Numbered from the stretch's first letter, positions 1-11,794 are shown. The stretch: DNA of 64,000 bases from Asterias rubens (GCF_902459465.1 NC_047062.1:26157866-26221865), one strand, 5' to 3'. Translations and numbers: made by a program. The notes: generated by a model not told the origin, from the sequence alone.

Positions 1-237
1 TTTCCGGTAAAATAACAAGTACAAGCCCTCGCATCCAAAACATGACAACGGTCTTTCATCCCAAATGAGTCCATTGTCGTCTACAGACGTAAAAGCTTTC
101 ATGTGAAGGTTTAAGAAGGGTTGATTTACTTTTTTGAACGATTTGTGTATGCATTTGTTTAATTTTGTTACATTTAAAAAAAAATTGTTTGGGGGGTGGT
201 GTTTCCTGTGATATTTTAAGTTTATTTGTTTGCTTAA

Positions 238-603
238 AGCCATTGGACACTTTCGGTAAACAGTATTGTCCAAGGCCCACACTTCGTGTATCACAACTTA
301 CATATAAAATAACAAACCTGTGAACACTATTAGGCTCAATTGGTCATCAGAGTCGGGAGAAAATAACGGGAAACCCACCCTTGTTTCCGCACGTTTCGCC
401 GTGTCATGACATGTGTTTTAAATAAATCCGTAATTCTCGATATCGAGAATTGATATTGTTTTAATGTTTTCTCAAAAAGTAAAGTATTTCATGGAATAAT
501 ATTTCAAGAGAAGTCTTTCACCATTACCTTCTGTACACACTGTAAGTTATTTGTAAATCTGTGAACCTTAAAATAAATTATGTTCCGAAAGTGTCCAAAG
601 GCT
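238..603 (+). mobile_element. MITE family D, full copy
   Basis: Inverted ends AGCCATTGGACACTTTCGGT and its complement (ending in TGTCCAAAGGCT), flanked by TTAA at 234-237 and 604-607. The right TTAA is shared with the next element. No coding capacity. Confidence 0.85.
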
Positions 604-607
604 TTAA

Positions 608-898
608 AGGATAGAATTGGTAAGAAACAAAAATCGTGAAGATAACAGATTTACATAAAACTTACACGGTCTAATGGTAATGATAGTTGAAAACATCCCA
701 TGAAATATTTCTGTCTGAAATGTCATATTTGATGAGAAATAAATAATCTAACTTCGCGTTTGGGGTTTATCGCTCAGTGAGCGTTTAAAAAAAAAACTTC
801 CACAGGTTTGTCAGTTAATGTACAATGGTGGATTACATAAAGTGTTTACACTGCCAACAACTATTTGTTTGAGCAAAAACCAATTCTGTCATGTTCCT
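608..898 (+). mobile_element. MITE family C, full-length copy with small deletions
   Basis: Left end is a shortened AGGA...TAGAATTGGTAAG; the right end ATTCTGTCATGTTCCT is intact. Flanked by TTAA at 604-607 and 899-902, both shared with neighbouring MITEs. Confidence 0.82.
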
Positions 899-902
899 TT
901 AA

Positions 903-1225
903 AGTAACACGTTGCCTTGGATCGGACGAGTTGGTCTATTAAAAGCGTTTGAAACCGTTTGTTATAAAATGCATATGGTTAGAAAGATGTTTTATAAGTA
1001 GAATATACTGATCCACACAAGTATCACTCAAAATTGCACGGTTTTCCTTCAAAATGTTGTGTAAGTCGACGAGGTAAAAAGAAATCCACGCAATTTCGAG
1101 TCATATTTGTGAAGATCATTGTATTATACTTTTACAATATCTTTCTAACCATATGCATATTATAACAAACGGTTACAGAACGCTTTTCAAAGACCAACTC
1201 GACCGATCCAAGGCAACGTGTTCCT
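903..1225 (+). mobile_element. MITE family B, lacking the central hairpin
   Basis: Ends AGTAACACGTTGCCTTGG and CCAAGGCAACGTGTTCCT are inverted, bounded by TTAA at 899-902 and 1226-1229. Other B copies have a central palindrome around TCGGCCATTT; here it is missing. Confidence 0.85.
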
Positions 1226-1229
1226 TTAA

Positions 1230-3010
1230 GCGCACAGGTACGATCATGAGTACATTTTATTTTACATACAAAGACACGTACAATAAATATTGAGTCACTC
1301 TTGCATTCGACTAACTCAAGCACTTAGTTACTATTCATCATTGAAACAACGATTAATTGATATACAACGAGCATAGGCGATAACTGCTACATCAGTGGTT
1401 TTCAGTGATTTTGCCTGTGCACGAATTAACTAAGTTTGATAACTACAACCTCTTTCCCATACGTCTCTATCTCTCTCTTTTACATAAATATATGTGTCCG
1501 ACCTTGTTCCTCAAACAGGAAGTTTTATCATGAAACAATGTTTTTGCTTGTTCTCAACCATTTTACAATCTTACGGCGCTCTATACAGAATACAGCGCTC
1601 CATAATCAACAACAGAACCAAAACAAAAGAAAAGAAAAGAATACTTTGATACAGAGAGATCATAAGCATACGGGATGAATTAAGTTTTGAGTTGGCACTT
1701 GAAGGTCGTAGATGCAACTCCCATAAAAAGCACTCAGCAACTTTTCCACAATGAGGTGTCCTCAAGCCTTCCTTTACGATGCGCGGAACAGTCGGCAAGG
1801 TGACATCAGTAGGTGAGCAAAAGCCCCATGCATCCTTCAGACCCATCAGCTTTGTCTCAAGAGCTTTATTCTGTACTAGGTTCTTTAGATCTCTTTTATG
1901 CCCCTGTGCCTGTTTATCTCCTGCCTGTCAGCTAGACGTTTTAGAGGAATTATCAGTTACTACCTAAGTCAGCTCCAATGAGTTATAACCTTGTTTTATA
2001 GGCAAACTTGCATATTAAAATTGCTTTTAAAAATTTCTTTCATTTACCATTATTAATTGACATCTCGATGGATATACACTAAAGATGCCGACAAATTTGT
2101 GTACAGTCTTTACAATATAGCCCCCCCCCCCCCCTGACTCGAGAGTCTAGTTTAGAGAAAACATCCAGGATTTTCACACTTGTTTAACAATGATAACAAT
2201 TATAAGTATTTAGTTTATGAGTTATAAACAATACAGCATAATAGTTAGAAATTGTGTAAAATGCATATTATTTCCGAGTGAAAACATTATGTAGGCCCTA
2301 CTTCAAAATTGCTATAATAATGTTACTTGAACTGTATCACCACAGGGGAGGGGTGCTTTGTGGCACACCCCTTCGACAACTTTGCTCACGACCTTTTACT
2401 GACTATGTCGATCCATCACTACCACATTTTGTGTATTTCCCAATCTAGGGACATGATCATAAACAAGCATAATATCTAAATTGTTACCTATGTTTTCGGT
2501 TTGTATTTTTTTTATATCTTAAATTAATATCATAATGCATATATATAAATCATACAAAGTGATTTTGAAGTATTACGTGACAATCTAAAAGATCATTATG
2601 ATAATTTGCAATTATAGCCATTGATGATTTGGGCAGATACTTTTAACATTAATGTGACCCTTGGATTTTAGAATCCTGTTATAGCAATGTGATACTCTTT
2701 TTTTTTAAATGGCTGCCCAATTTGGAAAGCATGTTAAAAAAACAAGTCTGGATATAAAAATAAAGTGGACATATCAAAATGATGGATAAAATGTGTACTT
2801 TAACAACAGCAACAACAACATAAATTGCTTCAACACAAACGTACTATGTGCTGATTTTGGAAACATTTGGACACAATTAAAATAATAAATTTGTAAACTT
2901 TGATGATTCAAGGAAAGTTTGCGGAAAGTTTCACAAAAACCGAGTGTGAACTTAGAAAGTAACGGGGGTGACATGGCCCCCAGGTTTGAAAAAGCCCGGT
3001 CCTGTTTATA
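1230..3010. other. Non-genic stretch, left duplication unit
   Basis: I see no gene. The short open frames are conserved in the second unit only because the duplication is recent. It contains a poly-C run at about 2120-2135 and AT-rich sequence. Confidence 0.6.
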
Positions 3011-3024
3011 GGCCTATAAGGTTC

Positions 3025-3703
3025 AGGGGCCTTATTCATGAAGCCTTCTTTTTTTAGGCCTTAGTAAGCACTTACGTGTTACTAGTTCGTTCTTAGCGAG
3101 TTGCGTCATATTCACGAAGCACTCGTAACTTCAATCGAGTGCGTAAGTCCTTACGTGTGCTACGTGGGGTGTTTTCTGCTTCGTAGCGTTTTCTTAAGCC
3201 CCTTTTCAACATTCCTGGCCAACATTTTCGGGCGAATTGAGCTTTATGTCAATAACAACAACTGTAATATGTTCCACAATCCTTGCGACATTTTCTCAAA
3301 CATTGCGAAATTTTTGAGAAGTTACCAACCTATTTTTTATCAATTTTTAATAAATTCTTCTTGAATTTGTATTTTATTTCATCATTATATATTTGATTAT
3401 TTATTTATTTAATAGTAATAATAATAATGGGCATATATGATGCGCCGGTATCCATCTAAAGATGCTCCAGTCACTTTATAAATACTTGTTCTGGACTATG
3501 AGATCACGCTCCAGTGAATTACACAACATGATTCATGACTGTTCAGCTCAAGCGCATTCCCGTTTAAGAAGGCGTTACGAGAGGTTTAGTAAGTAACGCG
3601 GTAGTAAAGCGATACGAATGCTTCGTGCATAACACGTAAAGGCTTACTAAAGTCTTACTTAGAGCCACGTAAGTGACCGATTTACGAGGGCTTCATTCGG
3701 GTA
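3025..3703. mobile_element. Non-autonomous TIR element, about 0.68 kb (left copy)
   Basis: Imperfect inverted ends: GGGGCCTTATTCATGAAGCC near 3026, with AGTAAGCACTTACGTGTTAC, against AACACGTAAAGGCTTACTAA and GGGCTTCATTCGGG at the right. No ORF. A second copy at about 9316-9993 came with the segmental duplication. Confidence 0.6.
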
Positions 3704-4245
3704 TAAAAACACAAAGGCATCCCGTAGTGTGAAAGCCAAGGTGCAGTATGGCTCATTAGTTTCGCGTCAGATTATGATGCGCTGTGGCTCAACCTCGTCG
3801 CTGCTGGATATTATATTGTTTATAATATGGATTTATTTGTCAACTGTGCACAAAAGTGTTAAGTGTAACTGTCAACGGATGCTGATTTGTTGGCGAAAAT
3901 GGCGATATCTTCAAGGAAGATTAAACAAAAGTCACCTGTGAAAGTTTCAAGATTCTTGCAGTAACTTACTAGAATCGTGGTTCAAATTTCAAAAGATCAA
4001 AGGCTTAGGCTATTATTTGTGCACAATGTGTGCCCTTTTCGGTAGTAATAGAATAAGTGAATAAGTCACCAGGAACAATAAATGCATCTCGTTAACGGCT
4101 ACCGGTAACTAATATTTCATGGCGATTATTTTGTTACAAGGATAAAATGAACACAATAGCTTCTCAAGGCTTTTATCTGGCTCAATGCTCATGACTAAAG
4201 CAAGTTTTATTTGCAGTAGGTAATTTTCCTGGTCTTAATTGCAAC

Positions 4246-4415
4246 TCAGTGCCCAATAGCATCGAGCTGCTTAAGCATAAAAAAGTAGCTAAGCACAAAA
4301 AAGTTTGCTTTATAGGATAAGGTCACCAGCCAAAATACCATGCTATGTGTACTGTTCGTGACTGGTTCCCTGCTTTTTAGCACGCTTAGCATAATTTTAA
4401 GCCATTTCCGAGTTA
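4246..4415. mobile_element. Partial copy of the CCCAATTTCATAG MITE
   Basis: Carries GAGCTGCTTAAGCATAAAAA and GATAAGGTCACCAGCCAAAA, as in the copy at 46083-46276. The right end is degraded. Confidence 0.55.
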
Positions 4416-4829
4416 GATTTGAATAATTTATGGTACAATGACTCGCTTAGTCACAATTTAAAGCTTTAAAGTTGGGTGATACCAGCACCAAAAAAATCAG
4501 TTGTTTTGAAATCAAAGTATGAATTGGCAAACCTGAATCTCCAAAAAAAAAAAAAATGCTTCATTATGCTGAACGCCAACGGCTCAAAAAGTGTGGCAGG
4601 AACCATACCAGAGTTTCTATACTCAGAGTTTGTACTTCAAGGAACCAGACTGAATGTTCTATTTATTAATTGTAGAACCAAAAGAAGTCAATTTAAGTTT
4701 GTGCCCGCAATCCCGCCTCCAATTGAAGGGGCAATTTTTTTTAATGTATTTATTATGTTGTTTTAATTATATTAATTCTTGTACACAGTGTAGCCTGAGA
4801 TATTCTTTGAACTATCAAACCACTTAACT

Positions 4830-5071
4830 GGGCCCAATTTCATAGTGCTGCTAAGCACACAAATTTGCTAAGCATGAAATTTCTTCCTTGAAAAAAACAG
4901 GATTACCAACCAAATTTCCATTTGTTGCATATTGCTTGTTAATGGTACTTAGCTGTTGTTTGCTTATCCTGAAAATCACGTGGAAATTTTGATGGTTACC
5001 TTGTTTTTATCAAGGAAGAAACTTCATGCTTAGCAAATTTTTGTGCTTAGCAGCTCTATGAAATTGGGTCC
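4830..5071. mobile_element. Short inverted-repeat MITE with GGGCCCAATTTCATAG ends
   Basis: Left end GGGCCCAATTTCATAG plus GCTGCTAAGCAC, and right end GTGCTTAGCAGCTCTATGAAATTGGGTCC-type complement, give TIRs of about 30 bp. Related copies are at 46083-46276 and 60021-60285, with a partial one at about 4246-4415. Confidence 0.75.
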
Positions 5072-5146
5072 AGCACAGGTTGAGTATGGTGGCATATTGG
5101 CTACTCTACGTCCCGACACCCCATGTTCCAATATAAGATCTTTCCG

Positions 5147-5195
5147 TTAAAGACACTATTGGTAATTGTCAAAGACCTGTCTTCTCACTCGTCAT
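5147..5195 (-). mobile_element. Terminal fragment of MITE family A
   Basis: GTTAAAGACACTATTGGTAA followed by TTGTCAAAGACC matches the right end of family A in reverse orientation. The rest is missing. Confidence 0.5.
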
Positions 5196-5770
5196 TAGCT
5201 TCGATGAAATAATTTAGCTCATACCAATTAGTAAACACAACGGAAACTGTATTTATTCATCATTAATGATGATATTGTCGAAAACTAACGCCTTCGCATT
5301 TAATTAGTATGAGCATTGAGCCAGATAAAAGCCTTGAAAAGCTATTGTGTCCATTTTATCCTTACAAAAAAATATTCGAGAGCCGATTATTGTTCCCAAT
5401 GGGAGCTTGTACTTTTATACAATCATTACCAAAAGGGTAAAAAAATGTGCATAAATATTAAGCTATCTTTTAAAAATTGAACTACGATTCCAGTTGTTTA
5501 CTGCAAGAATCTTGAAAAATTGGTTTTCAGAAACTCGGGCGGTGCAGCGACTAGAGGGTTAGCTTACAACGGAGTTTGCACGTAGCCTGGAACTTTTGTC
5601 GAATCCGGGAATAAAGACAACCATTTTTAAAATTCATGTTTTGGTAATGTAGGCCCAACCAAGTCTTAAAAATCACACATTGGAGGAAATGGATTTTAGT
5701 TACACATCCACCCTCGCTTTGCTTTTTAATCTGCAAATTAAGGTAAAACCATTGTTAACCACCTACGTTC

Positions 5771-5836
5771 CTCCGCGGTTCCGCCGGTCAGCTCATAAGC
5801 TGGACCTTACATTGGCCGACCGGTCGCTCCGCGGAG
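5771..5836. repeat. GC-rich hairpin in a CpG-rich patch
   Basis: CTCCGCGGTTCCGCCGGTCA at 5771 pairs with GACCGGTCGCTCCGCGGAG ending at 5836. The surrounding 5760-5965 is CpG-rich compared with the AT-rich flanks. It belongs to the 1.79 kb absent from the second unit. Confidence 0.6.
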
Positions 5837-6431
5837 CCCCCGGAATATTCATGTTTATTGACATGTAAATGAGCCGTCGTGGCCGTGGACATGCCCGGTT
5901 GCTACGGGTTCGTTTGTTACAAAAATCCGCGGACTCCCGCAGAATGCACGCGGAATGGAACAGCTTGGAGGTTTTGACAAGGCGCCTAAATGCAAAGGCA
6001 TTGTTTCCGACAATATCATCATGATGAAAGACAGTTTCGTTTTTGTTTACAAATGAGCGTTTTGTTCGGGCAAGAACTTAAACTATCCATTTCATCATCT
6101 AGCGTCGACATTTGCAAGTCAACTTTGAAGGGGAGAATTAATAATGAAAACAACTACATGCAGATGGATTGACCAATGCGTTTGACTATAACATTTTTAT
6201 ATTGATGTTACTTTTCTTTATATAAAAAAACACAAGCTAGCGAGGTTTCCTCCTACCGCTTGTTACAGTGTATCGCTTTCCTATGCGGCTGGGCACACGT
6301 GGCCGGATGGTTATATAACTGCCAATGAACCGAGTTTGGGTTTGTTTTTGCTCGTTTGTCTTTTGTTTTGTTGGTTTTGTGCTTTGATTTTTTTTGGAAC
6401 AAGGGTTTGCAACAGTTACTGACGTTATTTT

Positions 6432-6884
6432 TTTTTACTGTTCCCTGTTTCGAAAAATAAGCCCTTTGGCGACCTTTTTGAAAGTTTTGTCCCTCCAGTA
6501 ATATATAAATGTATTAAGCCATGAATTGCAGAATCGCAGAATTTCCAACCAAACAGTAACTCCATGGTTAGAATCAAGCACAAACGGATAAACTATAATG
6601 GACGGAAACCAGGTCACAATGATAGTGACCGTAATGATAAGAAATGTATGTTAAGATTTGGCGTTAGAGCGACGAAGCTGAGCGTTTACGTCCACCGCAT
6701 TTAACCCCACCTCAGCCGCAGCTATACGCCGAGCCTGAAGTCGAGCTGTCAGTTATAACAGTTTAACATACAAAGTTATGATAATCAATGGTGGAACTGC
6801 GATAAAAGCAAACGCCATTAATATAGAAATTCTCTTGTTTGACTCTGCCGTTTCCTGATCTTCATTACTTGTGAATGTTACTTG
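6432..6884 (-). pseudogene. Truncated GPCR copy with two in-frame stops
   Basis: Nearly identical to the C-terminal half (from about residue 136) of the intact receptor at 10946-11794. It is cut off at the tandem-duplication junction near 6880, so TM1-TM4 are absent. In the shared part, TTA (Leu) has become TAA at 6651-6653. A 3-nt insertion near 6753 creates a second TAA at 6753-6755. The last 60 codons (6435-6617) remain open and carry TWFP and NSWLNTFIYYW. It is a pseudogene born by partial duplication, clearly non-functional as a receptor. Confidence 0.88.
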
Positions 6885-7068
6885 TGAAATGTCTTATTTG
6901 ATGAGAAATAAATAATCTAACTTCGCGTTTGGGGTTTATCGCTCAGCTCAGTGAGCGTTTAAAAAAAAATCCACAGGTTTGTCAGTTTATGTACAATGGT
7001 GGATTACATAAAGTGTTTACACTGCCAGCAACTGTTTTGTTAGCAAAAACCAATTCTGTCATGTTCCT
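6885..7068 (+). mobile_element. MITE family C, 5'-truncated at the duplication junction
   Basis: Begins inside the element at the tandem-duplication breakpoint. The right end ATTCTGTCATGTTCCT is followed by TTAA 7069-7072, shared with the following family-B copy. Confidence 0.8.
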
Positions 7069-7072
7069 TTAA

Positions 7073-7453
7073 AGTAACACGATGCCTTGGATCGGACGAG
7101 TTGGTCTATTAAAAGCGTTTGAAACCGTTTGTTATGAAGTGCGTATGGTTAGAAAGATGTTTTAAAAGAAGAATATACTGATCCACAAAAGTATCACTCA
7201 AAATTGCACGGTTTTCCTTTTACGTCGCGAACTATCCGGTCGGCCATTTATGAGAGTCAAAATTTGGACTCCCATAATGGCCGACCGTGTTAGTCGACGA
7301 GGTAAAAAGAAATCCACGCAGTTTCGAGTCATATTTGTGAAGATCATTGTATTATACTTTTACAATATCTTTCTAACCATATGCATATTATAACAAACGG
7401 TTACAGAACGCTTTTCAAAGACCAACTCGACCGATCCAAGGCAACGTGTTCCT
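7073..7453 (+). mobile_element. MITE family B with central hairpin
   Basis: TTAA at 7069-7072 and 7454-7457. It contains the central palindrome around 7229-7288 (CGGTCGGCCATTTATGAGAG against its imperfect complement) that the duplicate at 903-1225 has lost. Confidence 0.86.
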
Positions 7454-9315
7454 TTAAGCGCACAGGTACGATCATGAGTACATTTTATTTTACATACAAA
7501 GACACGTAAAATAAATATTGAGTCACTCTTGCATTCGACTAACTCAAGCACTTAGTTACTATTCATCATTGAAACAACGATTAATATTGATATACAACGA
7601 ACATAGGCGATAACTGCTACATCAGTGGTTTTCAGTGATTTTGCCTGTGCACGAATTAATTAAGTTTGATAACTACAACCTCTTTTACATAAATATATGT
7701 GTCCGACCTTGTTCCTTAATCAGGAAGTTTTATCATGAAACAATGTTTTTGCTTGTTCTCAACCATTTTACAATCTTGTTTGCTTGGATGTAAAACAGAG
7801 AGCCTTTAATCACAAGAAGAACACAATACGGGTGTTACAACGGCGCTCTATACAGAATACAGCACTCCATAATCAACGACAGAACCAAAACAAAAGAAAA
7901 GAAAATAATACTTTGATACAGAGAGATCATAAGCATACGGGATGAATTAAGTTTTGAGTTGGCACTTGAAGGTCGTAGATGCAACTCCCATAAAAAGCAC
8001 TCATCAGCTTTTCCACAATCTACAACAACAAAGAATGGGGTGTCCTCAAGCCTTCCTTTACGATGCGCGGAACAGTCGGCAAGGTGACATCAGCAGGTGA
8101 GCAAAAGCCCCATGCATCCTTCAGACCCATCAGTTTTGTCTCAGGAGCTTTATTCTATACTAGTCTCTTTGAATCTCTTGCATGCCCCGGTGCCTGTTTA
8201 TCTCCTGCCTGTCAGCTAGACGTTTTAGAGGAATTATCCGTTACTACCTAAGTCAGCTCCCTTGAGTTATAACCTTGTTTGGGGATAGGCAAACTTGCAT
8301 ATTAAAATTGCTTTTAAAAATTTCTTTCATTTACCATTGTTAATTGACATCCCGATGGATATACATGTACACTAAAGATGCCGACAAATTTGTGTACAGT
8401 CTTTACAATATAGCCCCCCCCCCCTGACTCGAGAGTCTAGTTTAGAAAAAACATCCAGGATTTTCACACTTGTTTAACAATTATAACAATTATAAGTATT
8501 TAGTTTATGACTTATAAACAATACAGCATATAGTTAGAAATTGTGTAAAATGCATATTATTTCCGAGTGAAAACATTATGTAGGCCCTACTTCAAAATTG
8601 CTATAATAATGTTACTTGAACTGTATCACCACAGGGGAGGGGTGCTTTGTGGCACACCCCTTCGACAACTTTGCTCACGACCTTTTACTGACTATGTCGA
8701 TCGATCACTACCACATTTTGTGTATTTCCCAATCTAGGGACACGATCATAAACAAGCATAATATCTAAATTGTTACCTATGTTTTCGGTTTGTATTATTT
8801 TTATATCTTAAATTAATATCATAATGCATATATATAAATCATACAAAGTGATTTTGAAGTATTACGTGACAATCTAAAAGATCATTATGATAATTTGCAA
8901 TTATAGCCATTGATGATTTGGGCAGATACTTTTAACATTAATGTGACCCTGGGATTTTAGAATCCTGTTATAGCAATGTGATACTCTTTTTTTTTAAATG
9001 GCTGCCCAATTTGGAAAGCATGTTAAAAAAAAAAAATCTGGATATAAAAATAAAGTGGACATATCAAAATGATGGATAAAATGTGTACTTTAACAACAGC
9101 AACAACAACATAAATTGCTTCAACACAAACGTACTATGTGCTGGTTTTGGAAACATTTGGACACAATTAAAATAATAAATTTGTAAACTTTGATGATTCA
9201 AGGAAAGTTTGCGGAAAGTTTCACAAAAACCGAGTGTGAACTTAGAAAGTAACGGGGGTGACATGGCCCCCAGGTTTGAAAAAGCCCGGTCCTGTTTATA
9301 GGCCTATAAGGTTCA

Positions 9316-9993
9316 GGGGCCTTATTCATGAAGCCTTCTTTTTTTAGGCCTTAGTAAGCACTTACGTGTTACTAGTTCGTTCTTAGCGAGTTGCGTCATA
9401 TTCACGAAGCACTCGTAACTTCAATCGAGTGCGTAAGTCCTTACGTGTGCTACGTGGGGTGTTTTCTGCTTCGTAGCGTTTTCTTAAGCCCCTTTTCAAC
9501 ATTCCTGGCCAACATTTTCGGGCGAATTGAGCTTTATGTCAATAACAACAACTTTTAATATGTTCTACAATCCTTGCGACATTTTCTCAAACATTGCGAA
9601 ATTTTTGAGAAGTTACCAACCTATTTTTTATCAATTTTTAACAAATTCTTCTTGATTTTGTATTTTGTTTCATCATTATATATTTGTTTATTTATTTATT
9701 TAATAGTAATAATAATAATGGGCATATATGATGCGCCGGTATCCATCTAAAGATGCTCCAGTCACTTTATAAATACTTGTTCTGGACTATGAGATCACGC
9801 TCCAGTGAATTACACAACATGATTCATGACTGTTCAGCTCAAGCGCATTCCCGTTTAAGAAGGCGTTACGAGAGGTTTAGTAAGTAACGCGGTAGTAAAG
9901 CGATACGAATGCTTCGTGCATAACACGTAAAGGCTTACTAAAGTCTTACTTAGAGCCACGTAAGTGACCGATTTACGAGGGCTTCATTCGGGT
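9316..9993. mobile_element. Non-autonomous TIR element (right copy)
   Basis: Copy of the element at 3025-3703, carried along by the tandem duplication with only a few base differences. Confidence 0.58.
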
Positions 9994-10945
9994 ATAAAAA
10001 CACAAAGGCATCCCGTAGTGTGAAAGCCAAGGTGCAGTATGGCTCATTAGTTTCGCGTCAGATTATGATGCGCTGTGGCTCAACCTCGTCGCTGCTGGAT
10101 ATTATATTGTTTATAATAGCAAATATGGACTAATTTGTAAACTGTGCAGAAAAGTGTTCAGTGTAACTGTCAACGGATGCTGATTTGTTGGCGAAAATGG
10201 CGATATCTTCAAGGAAGATTAAACAAAAGTCACCTGTGAAAGTTTCAAGATTCTTGCAGTAACTTATTAGAATCGTTGTTCAAATTTCGAAAGATCAAAG
10301 GCTTAGGCTATTATTTGTGCACAATGTGTGCCCTTTTCGGTAGTAATAGAATAAGTAATAAGTCCCCAGGAACAATAAATGCATCTCGTTAACGGTTACC
10401 GGTAACTAATATTTCATGGCGATTATTTTGTTATAAGGATAAAATGAACACAATAGCTTCTCAAGGCTTTTATGTGGCTCAATGCTCATGACTAAATGCA
10501 AAGGCATTGTTTCCGACAATATCATCATGATGAAAAACAGTTTCGTTTTTGTTTACAAATGAGCGTTTTGTTCGGGCAAGAACTTAAATTATCCATTTCA
10601 TCATCTAGCGTAGACATTTGCAAGTCAACTTTGAAGGGGAGAATTAATAATGAAAACAACTACATGCAGATGGATTGACCAATGCGTTTGACTATAACAT
10701 TTTTATATTGATGTTACTTTTCTTTATATAAAAAAACACAAGCTAGCGAGGTTTCCTCCTACCGCTTGTTACAGTGTATCGCTTTCCTATGCGGCTGGGC
10801 ACACGTGGCCGGATGGTTATATAACTGCCAATGAACCGAGTTTGGGTTTGTTTTTGCTCGTTTGTCTTTTGTTTTGTTGGTTTTGTGCTTTGAATTTTTT
10901 TGAAACAAGGTTTTGCAACAGTTACTGACGTTATTTTTTTTTTTT

Positions 10946-11794
10946 TTACTGTTCCCTGTTTCGAAAAATAAGCCTTTTGGCGACCTTTTTGAAAGTTTTG
11001 TCCCTCCAGTAATAAATAAATGTATTAAGCCATGAATTGCAGAATCGCAGAATTTCCAACCAAGTAGTAACTCCATGGTTAGAATCAATGACAAACGGAT
11101 AGACTATAATGGACGGAAACCAGGTCACAATGATAGTGACCGTAATGATAAGAAATGTATGTAAAGATTTGGCGTTAGAGCGACGAAGCTGAGCGTTTAC
11201 GTCCACCGCATTTAACCCCACCTCAGCCGCAGCTATACGCCGAGCCTGAAGTCGAGCTGTCAGTAGCAGTTTAACATACAAAGTTATGATAATCAATGGT
11301 GGAACTGTAATAAAAGCAAACGCCATTAATATAGAAATTCTCTTGTTTGACTCTGCCGTTTTCTGATCTTCATTACTTGTGAATGTTACAATTAAATTGC
11401 AAGACAATATAAAGCAAGGGATTGTTGCACAAAACAAAGCAATAAACACCCGTTTTTTGGTAACAATGGTATTGAGTCGCAGTGGTTGCGAAACTGCTAT
11501 GTAGCGTACAACAGTAATCAAAGATAATACAATAAGTCCTACCATCTGAAAGAATATAGATACAAAGTGGAGTGCCTCCTGTTGGAGAAACCTCTCAAGT
11601 AGACCATTTAAACCCACAGCCAAGTCAGCAGTTGTTAATACCATCATGAGCTGTTTGGTAATATCGTGCATGTCGTGTATACGATGAAGAACAAGCAATG
11701 CGAAGACATTACTGACTATTATGAAGAAGCAAACACTGAGGAGAACATAGCATGACCCATCATCGAAATAAGCGTTCTCGTTGGAGTTATCCAT
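10946..11794 (-). CDS. Rhodopsin-like (class A) GPCR, orphan, intronless
   Basis: A 282-residue seven-helix receptor in one exon. Helices are roughly at 14-38 (with N29), 46-66 (LTTADLAVG, the conserved Asp at 57), 75-99 (ending VRY, in place of DRY, at 96-98), 114-136, 154-180 (PP at 165-166), 212-234 (TWFP at 224-227, the CWxP position) and 244-262. TM7 reads NSWLNTFIYYW, so the NPxxY proline is replaced by Thr. No cysteine sits at the top of TM3, so the usual TM3-ECL2 disulfide appears absent. The N-terminus is short and has no N-x-S/T site; the basic tail WRDKTFKKVAKRLIFRNR is short. It looks like a member of a lineage-expanded amine/adenosine-like orphan group, but the ligand cannot be inferred. 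It lies in the right-hand unit of a tandem duplication, beside a broken sister copy. Confidence 0.85.
   Translation of the reverse strand: MDNSNENAYFDDGSCYVLLSVCFFIIVSNVFALLVLHRIHDMHDITKQLMMVLTTADLAVGLNGLLERFLQQEALHFVSIFFQMVGLIVLSLITVVRYIAVSQPLRLNTIVTKKRVFIALFCATIPCFILSCNLIVTFTSNEDQKTAESNKRISILMAFAFITVPPLIIITLYVKLLLTARLQARRIAAAEVGLNAVDVNAQLRRSNAKSLHTFLIITVTIIVTWFPSIIVYPFVIDSNHGVTTWLEILRFCNSWLNTFIYYWRDKTFKKVAKRLIFRNREQ

Larger units (their letters stand above)
3945..5530. repeat. Inverted repeat of about 230-250 bp enclosing 1.1 kb
   Basis: The arm at about 3945-4199 reappears in reverse complement at about 5300-5530 (for example GGCTTTTATCTGGCTCAATG against its complement at 5318-5337). Identity is moderate, with indels. 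The enclosed part holds two MITEs of another family. Confidence 0.7.
714..6884. repeat. Left unit of a direct tandem segmental duplication
   Basis: 714-4199 matches 6884-10495 and 5986-6884 matches 10491-11389 at high identity over several kilobases, including MITEs, a TIR element and the GPCR 3' half. The unit starts inside a family-C MITE and ends inside the GPCR. The 1.79 kb at 4200-5985 is found only here. Confidence 0.92.
6884..11389. repeat. Right unit of the tandem segmental duplication
   Basis: Same content as 714-6884 except for a clean absence of the sequence equivalent to 4200-5985 and an extra stretch of about 60 bp near 7780. The intact GPCR continues past the unit's right edge, so this unit is adjacent to the ancestral locus. 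Confidence 0.92.

Noticed and set aside
1571..1967. Overlapping open frames on both strands, also present in the second unit
   Set aside because: Conservation is explained by the recent duplication; no coding signature.
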